This document shows positions 34,232 through 42,427 of a stretch of 64,000 bases of DNA, piece by piece. Positions within the stretch are counted from its first letter, which is position 1. Each line of letters begins with the position of its first letter. The position numbers were made by a program, and so were the translations under genes. The notes below the pieces were generated by a model, which worked only from the letters and a program-made list of their open reading frames with translations, was not told the DNA's origin and searched no databases. Origin of the DNA: Parabacteroides distasonis ATCC 8503 (GTDB taxonomy: Bacteria; Bacteroidota; Bacteroidia; Bacteroidales; Tannerellaceae); the NCBI RefSeq assembly GCF_000012845.1, contig NC_009615.1, positions 4,156,501-4,220,500 of the forward strand, written 5' to 3'.

Positions 34232-36040
34232 TCATATTGATGTGTTGTTTAACATACTTCGTGCTTTCTCTTTCATTTCTTTAATAGCGGAACTTTCCAC
34301 TTTGGGTTTCTTAGTTAATACGGAATCAATCGCCATTTTCAATTTTGCAGGTTGAAAATAAGATGGTTCCGTATAAAGATTCATTAACAGATAATACGGA
34401 TAGATACGTTCCGGTAAAATATCAATGGCATGTAACAGGTGCTTTTCCGCTTGTCGGTATTCACCTAAACACTGCTCATTTTTAGCCATTACGTAATAAA
34501 GCATGGGATCGGAGCTTAATAAGACAGCTCTTTCCAGATATCCATTCGCTTTCTTGTATCGTCCGGTCTTGCTTAGGCATTGAGCGACCTCGAAAAGGAA
34601 TTCCGGTTTATGCTTCAATAATGGATACAAAGGTTCATATACCTCCAAGGCCGCTTCGTAAGCTTTATTTTTGTAATACATTTGCGCCTTGTTCCATTGT
34701 TGATAAGCCTTATAATGATCTTTTTGCATCCAGAACAAACCAATTCCAAGGATAGCGATTCCCATAAAAAATATCTGTTTGCCCCATCTATGGCCATTTG
34801 ATTGGGCTTGGTTCTCACGGATCTCATCCTTGTCCGGTGTTACGCTCATCACCCCTAGGAATATCAATACTACCCAAAACTCCGGCAATTGTAATGGATA
34901 AGAAGAGAAGGCGAATATAGCCAGAGACATCAATCCCCCGCAACAAGCATACCTTTTGTTCTTTATTCCTTTATAAAATAGAAGCCCCAGCCAGCCTATA
35001 AATAGGGCTAATCCTACTAACCCCTGTTCTAATCCAATCTGCAAGTATTCATTAAATGCGTACTCCGGGCATCCGGCAACCAACTTTTCCTGTTCAGTCG
35101 CTTTTCCCGAAGCCATGTATTCCGCTTGTGTTTCAGCGTAAGCGGCAGGGAACCCACCTAGGCTGGTACCTGTAATCGGTTGTTTTTGTATCGCTTTCGT
35201 CGTGATCTTCCACATCAGAAACCTTCCGTCTGCCGAATCTTTCTTTAATGTATAGAGTGATGCGCTCCCGCCAAGAAGCAATATGCCGCCTAGGATACCG
35301 CCTATGATATACCACCTTTTGTGTTGTCTCAGTCTGGTCGCTGCCTGTTTCCTGTCAAGGCGGTACAGGGCATATACCCAGGCGCAAGAAACGACCACCG
35401 CTATCCATGCCGATCGGCTCATTCCCGCAGGAAGTACAACGATCGCTGTGCCTATACATCCCATGGACAGGTAATAGGGCATATTTCGTTTGGACTGTTC
35501 CAGCAAGATGCCAAGAGCCACCGGTAATGTGATCGCCAAATATCCGGAATAAGGCCCCGGATTGAAAAAAGAGCCGGTCAGCCGAAACAGGGAATGGTTC
35601 GAATAGGCCCATCCCTGTAATTGACGGAAGCCCCAGATGGCTTCTATAAGGCCTGTCGCGATAAAGAACATTGAAAAATATCCTATGAGCACCGGACATT
35701 CATGGAGTACCTGCCGAAGCAGATACCACAAGACAACCATTTGTCCGATAAACAGGAGCTTTTCCGGCTCCGGGTGTATGGAGTAGGGATAAGAGAGGAG
35801 GATAAGCCCCAAGAGGGAAAGGGGGAGGATATCCACGTAAGTCCATGGGCACAGCTCCTTGCTTGGATTCAACCACAAACCTTGTAGGGACACGGCGGAT
35901 AAGAACAGGGTGATTAGTTGAATCCAAAAGGTTTTCTCTGTCACCAAGTGTGTGGATAGCATTCCCAATCCTGCGAAAGGGGCGCTTAGCAAAAGTGTCC
36001 CAAGTAGGGTATATACGCCGAGTTTCAACAGTTCTTTCAT
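34232..36040 (-). CDS. O-antigen-ligase-like membrane protein with C-terminal TPR
   Basis: A 602-residue polytopic membrane protein. About ten hydrophobic segments cover residues 1-410, with a Wzy_C-type periplasmic loop (RFLMWKITTKAIQKQPITGT, then SLGGFPAAYAETQAEYM). After the last membrane segment (KQIFFMGIAILGIGLFWM) come TPR-like repeats (AYEALEVYEPLYPLLKHKP; GEYRQAEKHLLHAIDILP). The family polymerises or ligates glycans, although many Bacteroidota members lie outside glycan loci and have no proven role. Here it is last in a run of peptide, signal peptidase and transglutaminase-like genes and starts two bases after its neighbour, so it may belong to that system. Substrate unknown. Confidence 0.78.
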   Translation of the reverse strand: MKELLKLGVYTLLGTLLLSAPFAGLGMLSTHLVTEKTFWIQLITLFLSAVSLQGLWLNPSKELCPWTYVDILPLSLLGLILLSYPYSIHPEPEKLLFIGQMVVLWYLLRQVLHECPVLIGYFSMFFIATGLIEAIWGFRQLQGWAYSNHSLFRLTGSFFNPGPYSGYLAITLPVALGILLEQSKRNMPYYLSMGCIGTAIVVLPAGMSRSAWIAVVVSCAWVYALYRLDRKQAATRLRQHKRWYIIGGILGGILLLGGSASLYTLKKDSADGRFLMWKITTKAIQKQPITGTSLGGFPAAYAETQAEYMASGKATEQEKLVAGCPEYAFNEYLQIGLEQGLVGLALFIGWLGLLFYKGIKNKRYACCGGLMSLAIFAFSSYPLQLPEFWVVLIFLGVMSVTPDKDEIRENQAQSNGHRWGKQIFFMGIAILGIGLFWMQKDHYKAYQQWNKAQMYYKNKAYEAALEVYEPLYPLLKHKPEFLFEVAQCLSKTGRYKKANGYLERAVLLSSDPMLYYVMAKNEQCLGEYRQAEKHLLHAIDILPERIYPYYLLMNLYTEPSYFQPAKLKMAIDSVLTKKPKVESSAIKEMKEKARSMLNNTSI

Positions 36041-36042
36041 GG

Positions 36043-37452
36043 TTAATATCTTTTTACCGTACCGTTTTCCACCAAAAAGATACGATCTTCCGCAGCCTTT
36101 TCCGGTCGCGAGATCATCGCTTTCAACAGGCTCCCTTTAGGTATCTTGCGAATGAGGATGCCACCGGGTATCGTGTCTGTCGGGAAATATCCGTTTTTAA
36201 AACACTGCTGTTCCTGTTCCCAATAAGCGAGTGTATACGGCACTTGCTGTTGATACGGGTTGTCCGAGGCGATAAAGATGGAATCGGTTCGGGCCGGATC
36301 GGGCTTAATTTTCGTGATGATCCCCGTATTGCTCACATGGAAAGGGGATGTGATGAAGCGTAGTGAGCCATAAGCCTCTTTGTCATATTCGGCGATGATA
36401 AACACATCATCGCCTACGATCTTCGGGAAGGTACAGCGGTTGCCGATCCGTTCGCTCATGGCGAAAGGCCTCCAGTTACCATGATTATAGGTACAGAGGT
36501 AAATAGGTGCTCTTTTTGATCTCACCGGGAGGTCGCAAGTCGTATGGATATCTGCGACAGGTGGTAGGTATTGCTCCGTGACAGCGGTCAATAACGGATT
36601 TTTTAAGAACGTACGGTATTCATCGGTCGACTCGGTCGTTACCGGATGTAAGGGGGAGAATCCGTATCTGTAAACCTTGGCCGGGGTCAAGAACGGCTTG
36701 GTTAGGTTGTAGATCAAGGAATCCGGGCCTTCGTACTCCGGAGCGAAAGGTAGGAATCGCCCATCCTCGTTTAAGAATGCGCACCAATAATGTTCCCCGT
36801 TCCTACGAGTCCAGATCGTATGTTCTGCTACAGTGGGAATACCGGCCGCACGCATCAGCTGGATACCATACAAGACTACCCCATCACAACGTCCAACCCC
36901 TGTCCGGTGGATCTCCTCTGCGGTTGGATAGTGGATGGGTATCTCCGTTTGATAGGTGACTCGGGTTCGTAGTATCTTTTGTAACCTCACGGCCGCATCG
37001 TACGTGTTATCAATATGCGAACTATCCAGCAAAGGGAGGTACGTCCGCATCAGCTCCTCACGTAAACCGGAGGGCGGTTCGTATAACCCCCGGTAGGGAA
37101 GTATATACCTGCAAAAATTCTCGAAACTTACCGATTTATTCCAGGGCTTGGGCCACGCCTGAAACGCCAGCTCGATATTACGGATTAGATAGTCCGAGGA
37201 TAGGGTGGTGATGTCTGATACCCTCTCTCGCTTCTCATATCCGAAATGATAGACCATATTGCGTATCAAAAAGCGGGCGGCCTCTCTTTTTAACGAATCC
37301 CCTTCATAGTATTTGATGACATATTCCAACTCTTTCCTGTTATCGCCGGCTTGCGACAACGCATATTCCAACATACTTTCTTCTTGGCTTTTTGAGAAAC
37401 CGCAAGAGTGCAGACAGATCCAAGCGCATACATATAAAATAAGCTTATTCAT
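36043..37452 (-). CDS. Transglutaminase-like lipoprotein
   Basis: A 469-residue lipoprotein (LYVCAWICLHSCGFSKSQ). The N-terminal 130 residues are helical (YALSQAGDNRKELEYVIKYY) and closely parallel the gene at 43669. The middle has a transglutaminase/papain-like core: Cys in TGVGRCDGVVLYGIQLMRAA, His in NGEHYWCAFLNEDGRF, then an acidic position in PFAPEYEGP. The last 150 residues are a beta domain (YLCTYNHGNWRPFAMSE). It may cleave or cross-link peptides or proteins in the envelope. It sits 6 bases from a signal peptidase gene and 2 bases from the O-antigen-ligase-like gene. Confidence 0.78.
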   Translation of the reverse strand: MNKLILYVCAWICLHSCGFSKSQEESMLEYALSQAGDNRKELEYVIKYYEGDSLKREAARFLIRNMVYHFGYEKRERVSDITTLSSDYLIRNIELAFQAWPKPWNKSVSFENFCRYILPYRGLYEPPSGLREELMRTYLPLLDSSHIDNTYDAAVRLQKILRTRVTYQTEIPIHYPTAEEIHRTGVGRCDGVVLYGIQLMRAAGIPTVAEHTIWTRRNGEHYWCAFLNEDGRFLPFAPEYEGPDSLIYNLTKPFLTPAKVYRYGFSPLHPVTTESTDEYRTFLKNPLLTAVTEQYLPPVADIHTTCDLPVRSKRAPIYLCTYNHGNWRPFAMSERIGNRCTFPKIVGDDVFIIAEYDKEAYGSLRFITSPFHVSNTGIITKIKPDPARTDSIFIASDNPYQQQVPYTLAYWEQEQQCFKNGYFPTDTIPGGILIRKIPKGSLLKAMISRPEKAAEDRIFLVENGTVKRY

Positions 37453-37458
37453 AATTCT

Positions 37459-38382
37459 TCAATTGTTTCGAATATTTTTCCAAAAACGTCCCTTTCTGTA
37501 TTCCCCCGTGTAAGGGTCAACGGATTTCCACACTTTCCAAGCTACCCCTACGATAAATTCCTCCGGTATAAGTCCGAGATAACGGGAATCTCTAGAGTTT
37601 TCTGTCTTATCTCCGGCCACGAAGTAATAGTTGCTTTGGAACTGGTATTGTCTTACCTGTTTGTCTCCTATATAAACTTTACTATCTTTCCACGATAGGG
37701 AATCTTTTGATTCCCACTCGATCATTTGTTTGTATAGCTTATAATTTGTTTGATTCACGGTAATTCTATCCCCTTTTCGGGGGATATACAAAGGACCGAA
37801 ATCATGAACATTCCAATTGAATGTAGAATCAAAAGGGAAACAACGGTAGACACCGTCCGGCATCCGATCCGCTTTTTGTCTGGATAAGTTCGCTTGACTT
37901 TCCACATTCCCCAAAGGCTCTTTTGTATGGTTGTTTCGGTAGAATCCCTGTTCGATCCGGATGGAGTCTCCCGGTAACCCGAGGCAGCGTTTGATATAAT
38001 ATTGCATGATGTGCATTTCGATCCGCTCCCATGAATAGGGATGCGGGTAGTTGAATACGAGAATATCATTCCGTTTGATTTGCCCGACTCCGGGTACTCT
38101 GTATATATCTACCCGCTTCCCTTTCATAGATGCGAAAATATTGAATAACCTAGGTCCGGCTATCCATTTGTTTACTAATACTTGATCTCCGGTTTGGAGT
38201 TGAGGCTCCATGGAATCGGAAGGGATTTTGAACGTGCTGAAACAGAAGATGAGGAGGAATGCGTATATGCAACCAATACCAAATACCCCATAAAATATAA
38301 GTGTCAGATATCGTAACATCTGATTTATATTTGTTTTGTATATACGTTTTTCTATTCCCATTCTTTTATGTTTATGCCTCAT
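37459..38382 (-). CDS. lepB: Signal peptidase I, short accessory type
   Basis: A 307-residue S26 peptidase. One N-terminal membrane segment (YLTLIFYGVFGIGCIYAFLL) precedes the catalytic Ser57 (KIPSDSMEPQLQTGDQVLV). The general base Lys131 is in YYIKRCLGLPGDSIRIE, and the last box reads GDKTENSRDSRYLGLIPEEF. All catalytic boxes are intact. It cleaves signal peptides at the periplasmic face. It lies inside the peptide/propeller-lipoprotein cluster rather than with translation or secretion genes, suggesting a dedicated role with NVEALA-type precursors (inference). The start could also be the Met at residue 8. Confidence 0.9.
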   Translation of the reverse strand: MRHKHKRMGIEKRIYKTNINQMLRYLTLIFYGVFGIGCIYAFLLIFCFSTFKIPSDSMEPQLQTGDQVLVNKWIAGPRLFNIFASMKGKRVDIYRVPGVGQIKRNDILVFNYPHPYSWERIEMHIMQYYIKRCLGLPGDSIRIEQGFYRNNHTKEPLGNVESQANLSRQKADRMPDGVYRCFPFDSTFNWNVHDFGPLYIPRKGDRITVNQTNYKLYKQMIEWESKDSLSWKDSKVYIGDKQVRQYQFQSNYYFVAGDKTENSRDSRYLGLIPEEFIVGVAWKVWKSVDPYTGEYRKGRFWKNIRNN

Positions 38383-38414
38383 TTCCTAAATCCAAATTCT
38401 TTGGATATCAGTCA

Positions 38415-39467
38415 TCAATAGTCGAACACTACGATATGATATTCCGGATCATCACTGATACCATAGATCTTCCGTTTTTGATTGTCTACAGCGATGGAGG
38501 AGACTCCTTGGTCTAATGTGTAATGGCATTCAAGGCTACCGTCCCATCCGATTACAAATAATTCTTTGCATAATATATTGTAATTAGGCTCTGTCACCAT
38601 TTTTCCATTATAAAGAACAAATAAACTATTCCCCACGTTTACAGGACTATAAAAAGCGTCTCTATAAGTTTGCGGGCTCGCTTTACTTCCGATAATGTCT
38701 CCATCCCTAAATTCTTTGAAAACAGATGCGAAATGATCCGGTCCCCGTAATTGTTTTTCCAAGGTCCCGTTCACGTTATAGATGCAAATTAAATCAGTGA
38801 AGTAGTGAGTGATTGCAACCTTCTCTTTTCGGTTGGTGGTTAGGTCTGCCCGAAACGCATTGATTAATTCGGCAGGAGTATACTCCTGCTCAGTTTTAGG
38901 ATAAGTACCGAAATCCATCGTTTTCTTACCTGTTTGATCAAAAAGGAATCCAGGACTCGTCTCTTGATAGGATACGCCTAAGAACCCGTTGCCCAAGCTT
39001 CGAATATTGCTCCATAGCGGTTTTGTATCTAGGGAGATACGGCTGGCGTATTCCGGTTCTTTTCCACTGGTAAATTCCGGGATAGAGTAAGTGAAAATCG
39101 TAGAGGTCATCATATCAAAAATGACTACGGAATCGTTCCGATTGACGAAACATGGTGTCATCATCTCTTTAGGCCCTTGTCCTACAGGAATACATTCTCC
39201 TTCCTTATGTGCCGTATTGAGGTTGAAGATGTGGAATTGTTTTTCCGCCCCTTGATTGCAAGTAACTAGGAAGGAGTCGAATAATTGGATTTGTGAAGGT
39301 CGTAAAATAAGACTGTCAAATTCAATAGTTTTTCCGGATAGTGATTTTCGGACTTTGAAATCACTTCTCTGGAAGGTTATGTTTTTGTCATCTTGTTTTT
39401 GATCATCGGTACAAGCGATGAATACTAATAGGATGAGTGAAAGATGTAAGATAATGTATTTCTTCAT
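38415..39467 (-). CDS. TolB-like (BF3164-type) beta-propeller lipoprotein
   Basis: A 350-residue lipoprotein (ILHLSLILLVFIACTDDQKQ). The body shows the propeller pattern of BF3164-like proteins: IQLFDSFLVTCNQGAEKQFH, GECIPVGQGPKEMMTPCF, VVIFDMMTSTIFTYSIPEF and, at the end, VSSIAVDNQKRKIYGISDDP. The family is widespread in Bacteroides and Parabacteroides beside NVEALA peptides, with no proven function. Here it follows the second NVEALA gene across a 187-base gap that contains a long inverted repeat, and precedes the signal peptidase gene by 32 bases. Confidence 0.82.
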   Translation of the reverse strand: MKKYIILHLSLILLVFIACTDDQKQDDKNITFQRSDFKVRKSLSGKTIEFDSLILRPSQIQLFDSFLVTCNQGAEKQFHIFNLNTAHKEGECIPVGQGPKEMMTPCFVNRNDSVVIFDMMTSTIFTYSIPEFTSGKEPEYASRISLDTKPLWSNIRSLGNGFLGVSYQETSPGFLFDQTGKKTMDFGTYPKTEQEYTPAELINAFRADLTTNRKEKVAITHYFTDLICIYNVNGTLEKQLRGPDHFASVFKEFRDGDIIGSKASPQTYRDAFYSPVNVGNSLFVLYNGKMVTEPNYNILCKELFVIGWDGSLECHYTLDQGVSSIAVDNQKRKIYGISDDPEYHIVVFDY

Positions 39468-39481
39468 GATACTGATTTTTT

Positions 39482-39644
39482 AAGGAGGGCATGCCAAATT
39501 AAGGGATTGAACACATTTTCTTCTTGCTCAAGATACCTAGAGTCTATGAAATACAAATTAAAAATCAATGAGAAAACATCTGCATTCCATTGATTTACCG
39601 ACTGTATTCCATTGTGATTTTTTTCGTTTTGGCACACCCTCCTT
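39482..39644. repeat. 163-bp intergenic element bounded by 17-bp inverted repeats
   Basis: Arms at 39482-39498 and 39628-39644 match at 15 of 17 positions as an inverted repeat (AAGGAGGGNNTGCCAAA). They enclose about 130 bases of AT-rich sequence with ATTCCATTG twice. The element fills almost the whole gap between the second NVEALA gene and the propeller lipoprotein gene, and would fold into a long stem in their shared transcript. It has no transposase and may be a small mobile repeat or a regulatory structure. Confidence 0.6.
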
Positions 39645-39654
39645 TGATTAAATT

Positions 39655-39885
39655 TTAGTTCCAACGTCCCGGTATGTAAGTGGATGTCCCATCGGAATAT
39701 TTGATAATACATCCTCCCCCAGAGTAACTGCAATATCCGCTTCCACCTTCCCCACTAGCCAATGCCTCCACATTGTCAAGCGCTAAATCAGAGAGTTTAA
39801 TCTCGTTTTCACTCTGGTTGATGTTCCATGCCGCAGCTACTGCTACGACTGCCATTACGGCTATTCCTAAAATCTTTTTTCTCAT
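39655..39885 (-). CDS. NVEALA family peptide precursor
   Basis: A 76-residue precursor. Hydrophobic leader (KKILGIAVMAVVAVAAAW), then LSDLALDNVEALASGEGG, a textbook NVEALA motif, then a glycine/serine/cysteine-rich tail (YCSYSGGGCIIKYSDG) with two cysteines. The LSxLxLxNVEALAxGE stretch recalls leader segments of GG-type natural-product precursors, with a possible processing site in ASGEGGSG (inference). It lies upstream of a BF3164-like lipoprotein and a signal peptidase. NVEALA peptides are common in Bacteroidales but have no established function. Confidence 0.88.
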   Translation of the reverse strand: MRKKILGIAVMAVVAVAAAWNINQSENEIKLSDLALDNVEALASGEGGSGYCSYSGGGCIIKYSDGTSTYIPGRWN

Positions 39886-40034
39886 GATATTTCTTTTTTA
39901 TAGTTTATGTTTTTGAGAATTTAATCTCTTGCTTACTATTCTTCTGCAAGATAAGGATATTCTCGAATTCCTCTTTCAATTTAATTTACTACTTTTGTGT
40001 CACCTCCTTTCTGCTTCATGAGTAAAAGTGGGGT

Positions 40035-40080
40035 GGGAGGCTTGCTTGTGATCGTTCCAATATATCCGGCAAGCTCTCCC
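40035..40080 (-). terminator. Inverted repeat after the DUF1573 gene
   Basis: GGGAGGCTTGC (40035-40045) pairs with GCAAGC-CTCCC (40069-40080, one bulged base) around a 23-base loop, just past the stop at 40092. No strong U-tract follows on the minus strand. It could be a partial terminator separating the first peptide unit from the second. The rest of the 206-base gap holds a TATCTTGC that is a weak -7 candidate for the next peptide gene. Confidence 0.5.
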
Positions 40081-40091
40081 TTCTCTTTTAT

Positions 40092-40946
40092 TTATTGAGC
40101 CATCCCCCGAATGTTTAATTTTATCAGTTGATTCGTATTGCATTTCACGGAAATCGTCTCGTCAAAGACTCCTTTGTCTTTCGGTGTCATGATGACTCTT
40201 ACTTGAAGGATCTCTCCCGGCTTGGCGGGATGTTTGTCGAAAGATGGGCGGGCACAGCCGCAGGTTGTAGCCGCGTCTAGTATGACTAACGGGTTGTTTC
40301 CTGTGTTTGTTAATCGGAAAACAGCTTCTTTGCTTTCTCCCATTTGGATAGTTCCTAGCTGTATGGATGCCTCTTCCACTTTCACGGTGGTCTGTATTTG
40401 TGAAGCGGGTTGTTTTCCGGTGATCTCTTTTAGGTATAGCTCCCGGATATTCGGGTTGTGGATAGGATTTCCTATCACTACGACCTTATTGTCCTTATCC
40501 AATAGAAAGGTTTGAAATCTCCCGTCGGCCGGGAAATGATTCAGTTCGTTCAGTCTGTCTGATTGATCCATGCAGATAGGTTTGTCGAAATTGTCTTTTT
40601 TCAATAGATACCGTATTTCTTTCTTGTCATCGGACTGGAAGAAAAAGAGGAAGGGAACCGTTCCTTGGGTAATGGAGTCGGTGTATTGAATCAGTTCTTT
40701 CCATCGGTGCAGTTGGAGTTTGCAACTGGTACATCCTATGGAATCCACGAAAACCAGCACCTTGTGGGGGGATTTTGGCAGGGTGAAGTCTACCGTATCG
40801 GTTGCAAACCGTGCAAAGACCATGTCTTTCGGAAATCGTATCTCTTTTCCTTGCCATTCGGATACTAAATGCTTGATCTCGTCTTTTTTCTTGTCTTGGC
40901 AAGCTAGAAGGAATAATAATAGTATGATTAGATTTAAGTATTTCAT
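40092..40946 (-). CDS. DUF1573 lipoprotein with thioredoxin-like N-terminal domain
   Basis: A 284-residue lipoprotein (LNLIILLLFLLACQDKKKDE). Residues about 50-165 look like a thioredoxin-fold domain: SPHKVLVFVDSIGCTSCKLQ has a strand followed by a CTSC motif, and FQTFLLDKDNKVVVIGNP matches the strand pair before the C-terminal helix. Residues about 185-284 are DUF1573, an Ig-like domain (KEAVFRLTNTGNNPLVILDA; TTCGCARPSFDKHPAKPGE). Such fusions are typical Bacteroidota envelope proteins and may receive reducing power or handle disulfides. It is in the operon with the NVEALA peptide at 42.1 kb and the adjacent propeller lipoprotein. Confidence 0.83.
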   Translation of the reverse strand: MKYLNLIILLLFLLACQDKKKDEIKHLVSEWQGKEIRFPKDMVFARFATDTVDFTLPKSPHKVLVFVDSIGCTSCKLQLHRWKELIQYTDSITQGTVPFLFFFQSDDKKEIRYLLKKDNFDKPICMDQSDRLNELNHFPADGRFQTFLLDKDNKVVVIGNPIHNPNIRELYLKEITGKQPASQIQTTVKVEEASIQLGTIQMGESKEAVFRLTNTGNNPLVILDAATTCGCARPSFDKHPAKPGEILQVRVIMTPKDKGVFDETISVKCNTNQLIKLNIRGMAQ

Positions 40947-40958
40947 GATATTTTGTCG

Positions 40959-42008
40959 TTATATTTTAAATGAAAGAATCGGATCGTTGCTGTTTACATC
41001 CGTGGCAAGGATCGTCCCCGTATCCTCATCTACGTCGATACCATAAATGGCATGGTCGAGCACGTACTTCCGGACGGGGTTTCCTTTGAGGTCGAATACA
41101 TAGATGTATCGCCCGCCATCCTCGATATCTTCCCCTCGTTGGTATGCCTGCCCGATATCTTTGAAACTACGGCCATGAAATACGGTATAAATGAAATGGT
41201 CTGTGATATGAACATCACTGAATCCCATGATACCCGTTGGAATTCCCTCCGATTGTGAGATTGCGAATTGAGGTTCTCCATTAGGTCCGTATCGTACGGT
41301 TTGTGTAGTATCTGTGAAGTTGTATATTTCTAATGCCTCTCCTAGTTGGGTTGCCATGACCAAGATGCCTTTTTGGGGATTATAGTCGAAGAAGCTTCGC
41401 CACGCTTGCGCCAATGCAGGGCGTGCGATGTCTTCATAATTATTTTCGGTCGGGATCTGATTAGCGGAGTGAATCCATTTCCCTTCTCGGTCTGTCCACT
41501 TTTGTCTATATTCACCGAGGTAGTCAGATACTAAAAAGCCCGATTCCATCGGGTAAAAGTCCAATGCCCTAACCAGCCGCTTGTCCATATCGATCGTTTC
41601 TACGGGAATGATGTTGTTCATATTTTGTTCAATCTTCCACCGGGTTGTTCGCATTTTGTTCGCATCGAGCGTCCAGATAGAATCCTTGGAGATAAACCGG
41701 AAGCAATCTGCCGATACCATTTCTTCGGGTCCCTCGCCTCGTTTGCCAAACGATGTCATATATTCCCATTCGGGGTAAGAGAAGGCATGGAAGAAATAAT
41801 CTACGTTGTGCAAGTCCATGATAATAGCGATACCATCTTTGACCGCTATCCGGAATGGATAGCGGAACAAGGCGGTATCTAGGTGGATAACCTGCGCATT
41901 TAATACCTTTTCATCGGGAAAATCCTCGTAGCGGGGGAAGTGCCGTGAGGATTCCGAACAGGATACCAGACTACCTATTAATAGAACTATGTACACGTAG
42001 TAGTTCAT
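40959..42008 (-). CDS. BF3164-type beta-propeller lipoprotein
   Basis: A 349-residue lipoprotein (YVYIVLLIGSLVSCSESSRH). Blade-like repeats include IAVKDGIAIIMDLHNVDYFF, YMTSFGKRGEGPEEMVSADC and, near the end, RYIYVFDLKGNPVRKYVLDH. The KRGEGPEEM turn is characteristic of BF3164-like and 6-bladed propeller families. It starts 8 bases after the NVEALA gene stop and is followed after 12 bases by the DUF1573 gene, so the three share the promoter and tandem operator at 42256-42311. Its partner or ligand is unknown. Confidence 0.83.
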   Translation of the reverse strand: MNYYVYIVLLIGSLVSCSESSRHFPRYEDFPDEKVLNAQVIHLDTALFRYPFRIAVKDGIAIIMDLHNVDYFFHAFSYPEWEYMTSFGKRGEGPEEMVSADCFRFISKDSIWTLDANKMRTTRWKIEQNMNNIIPVETIDMDKRLVRALDFYPMESGFLVSDYLGEYRQKWTDREGKWIHSANQIPTENNYEDIARPALAQAWRSFFDYNPQKGILVMATQLGEALEIYNFTDTTQTVRYGPNGEPQFAISQSEGIPTGIMGFSDVHITDHFIYTVFHGRSFKDIGQAYQRGEDIEDGGRYIYVFDLKGNPVRKYVLDHAIYGIDVDEDTGTILATDVNSNDPILSFKI

Positions 42009-42016
42009 GTGTTGTT

Positions 42017-42235
42017 TTAACGGTTGTATATATATTTGTAATATCCTCCATTACATGATAGAGAGCCAGCCATATAACAATCTTTGGATCCACTTTCACC
42101 GGAAGCTAGCGCTTCAATATTAGAGAAAGTAAGATCTGAGAAATTTTGTTTTCCTTCTTTCAAAAGAAAATACGAAGCACACAAGGCGCAAATGAAAATG
42201 ATAGCGAAAGCTTTCTTGAAAGTAATTTGTTTCAT
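42017..42235 (-). CDS. NVEALA family peptide precursor
   Basis: A 72-residue precursor from the ATG at 42235; the promoter -7 box at 42256-42263 rules out earlier starts. Leader MKQITFKKAFAIIFICALCA, then FSDLTFSNIEALASGESGSK, matching LSxLxLxNVEALAxGE with Ile for Val, then a tail with two cysteines (DCYMAGSLSCNGGYYKY). It is the first gene of an operon with a BF3164-type lipoprotein and a DUF1573/thioredoxin-like lipoprotein, and is divergent from the ToxR-like regulator gene. Confidence 0.87.
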   Translation of the reverse strand: MKQITFKKAFAIIFICALCASYFLLKEGKQNFSDLTFSNIEALASGESGSKDCYMAGSLSCNGGYYKYIYNR

Positions 42236-42255
42236 GTCGTTTCTAATTTTTGTTA

Positions 42256-42286
42256 CAAACGTACGGCTTGGTCTTTGGATAGCCAA
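42256..42286 (-). promoter_or_regulatory. Promoter of the NVEALA operon
   Basis: On the minus strand TTGG (42283-42286), a 19-base spacer and TACGTTTG (42256-42263) fit the Bacteroidota promoter. The same arrangement, with the same spacer length, occurs at 45726-45756 before the 43669 gene. The tandem operator starts four bases upstream of the TTGG. Confidence 0.78.
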
Positions 42287-42289
42287 TCT

Positions 42290-42311
42290 TTTTAGGTGAC
42301 TTTTAGCTGAC
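42290..42311. promoter_or_regulatory. Tandem 11-bp operator, copy 1
   Basis: Two head-to-tail 11-base units, TTTTAGGTGAC (42290-42300) and TTTTAGCTGAC (42301-42311), lie between the divergent NVEALA operon and the ToxR-like regulator gene, directly upstream of the -33 box of the NVEALA promoter. Direct repeats with about one helical turn of spacing are the usual sites of OmpR/ToxR-type winged-helix proteins. An equivalent tandem exists at 45760-45781. Confidence 0.7.
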
Positions 42312-42398
42312 AGTTGAAAAATAAGCCTTTTGTCTACCTATAGTCATCTTTCATCTTGCGAGTTGAATGAATTTATTCGTAGAAAGGGATGGAAAACG

Positions 42399-42406
42399 TA
42401 TCTTTG
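42399..42406 (+). promoter_or_regulatory. -7 element of the ToxR-like regulator gene
   Basis: TATCTTTG fits TAnnTTTG and lies 21 bases before the ATG at 42428. It also argues against an upstream in-frame ATG at 42389, which would precede the transcript start. Confidence 0.5.
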
Positions 42407-42427
42407 CAGTTTCAACGAGGAATAATT

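Noticed and set aside
39464..39733. An 89-codon minus-strand frame spanning the gap between the NVEALA gene and the lipoprotein gene.
   Set aside because: It overlaps the NVEALA gene in another frame and runs through the inverted-repeat element; composition is not protein-like.
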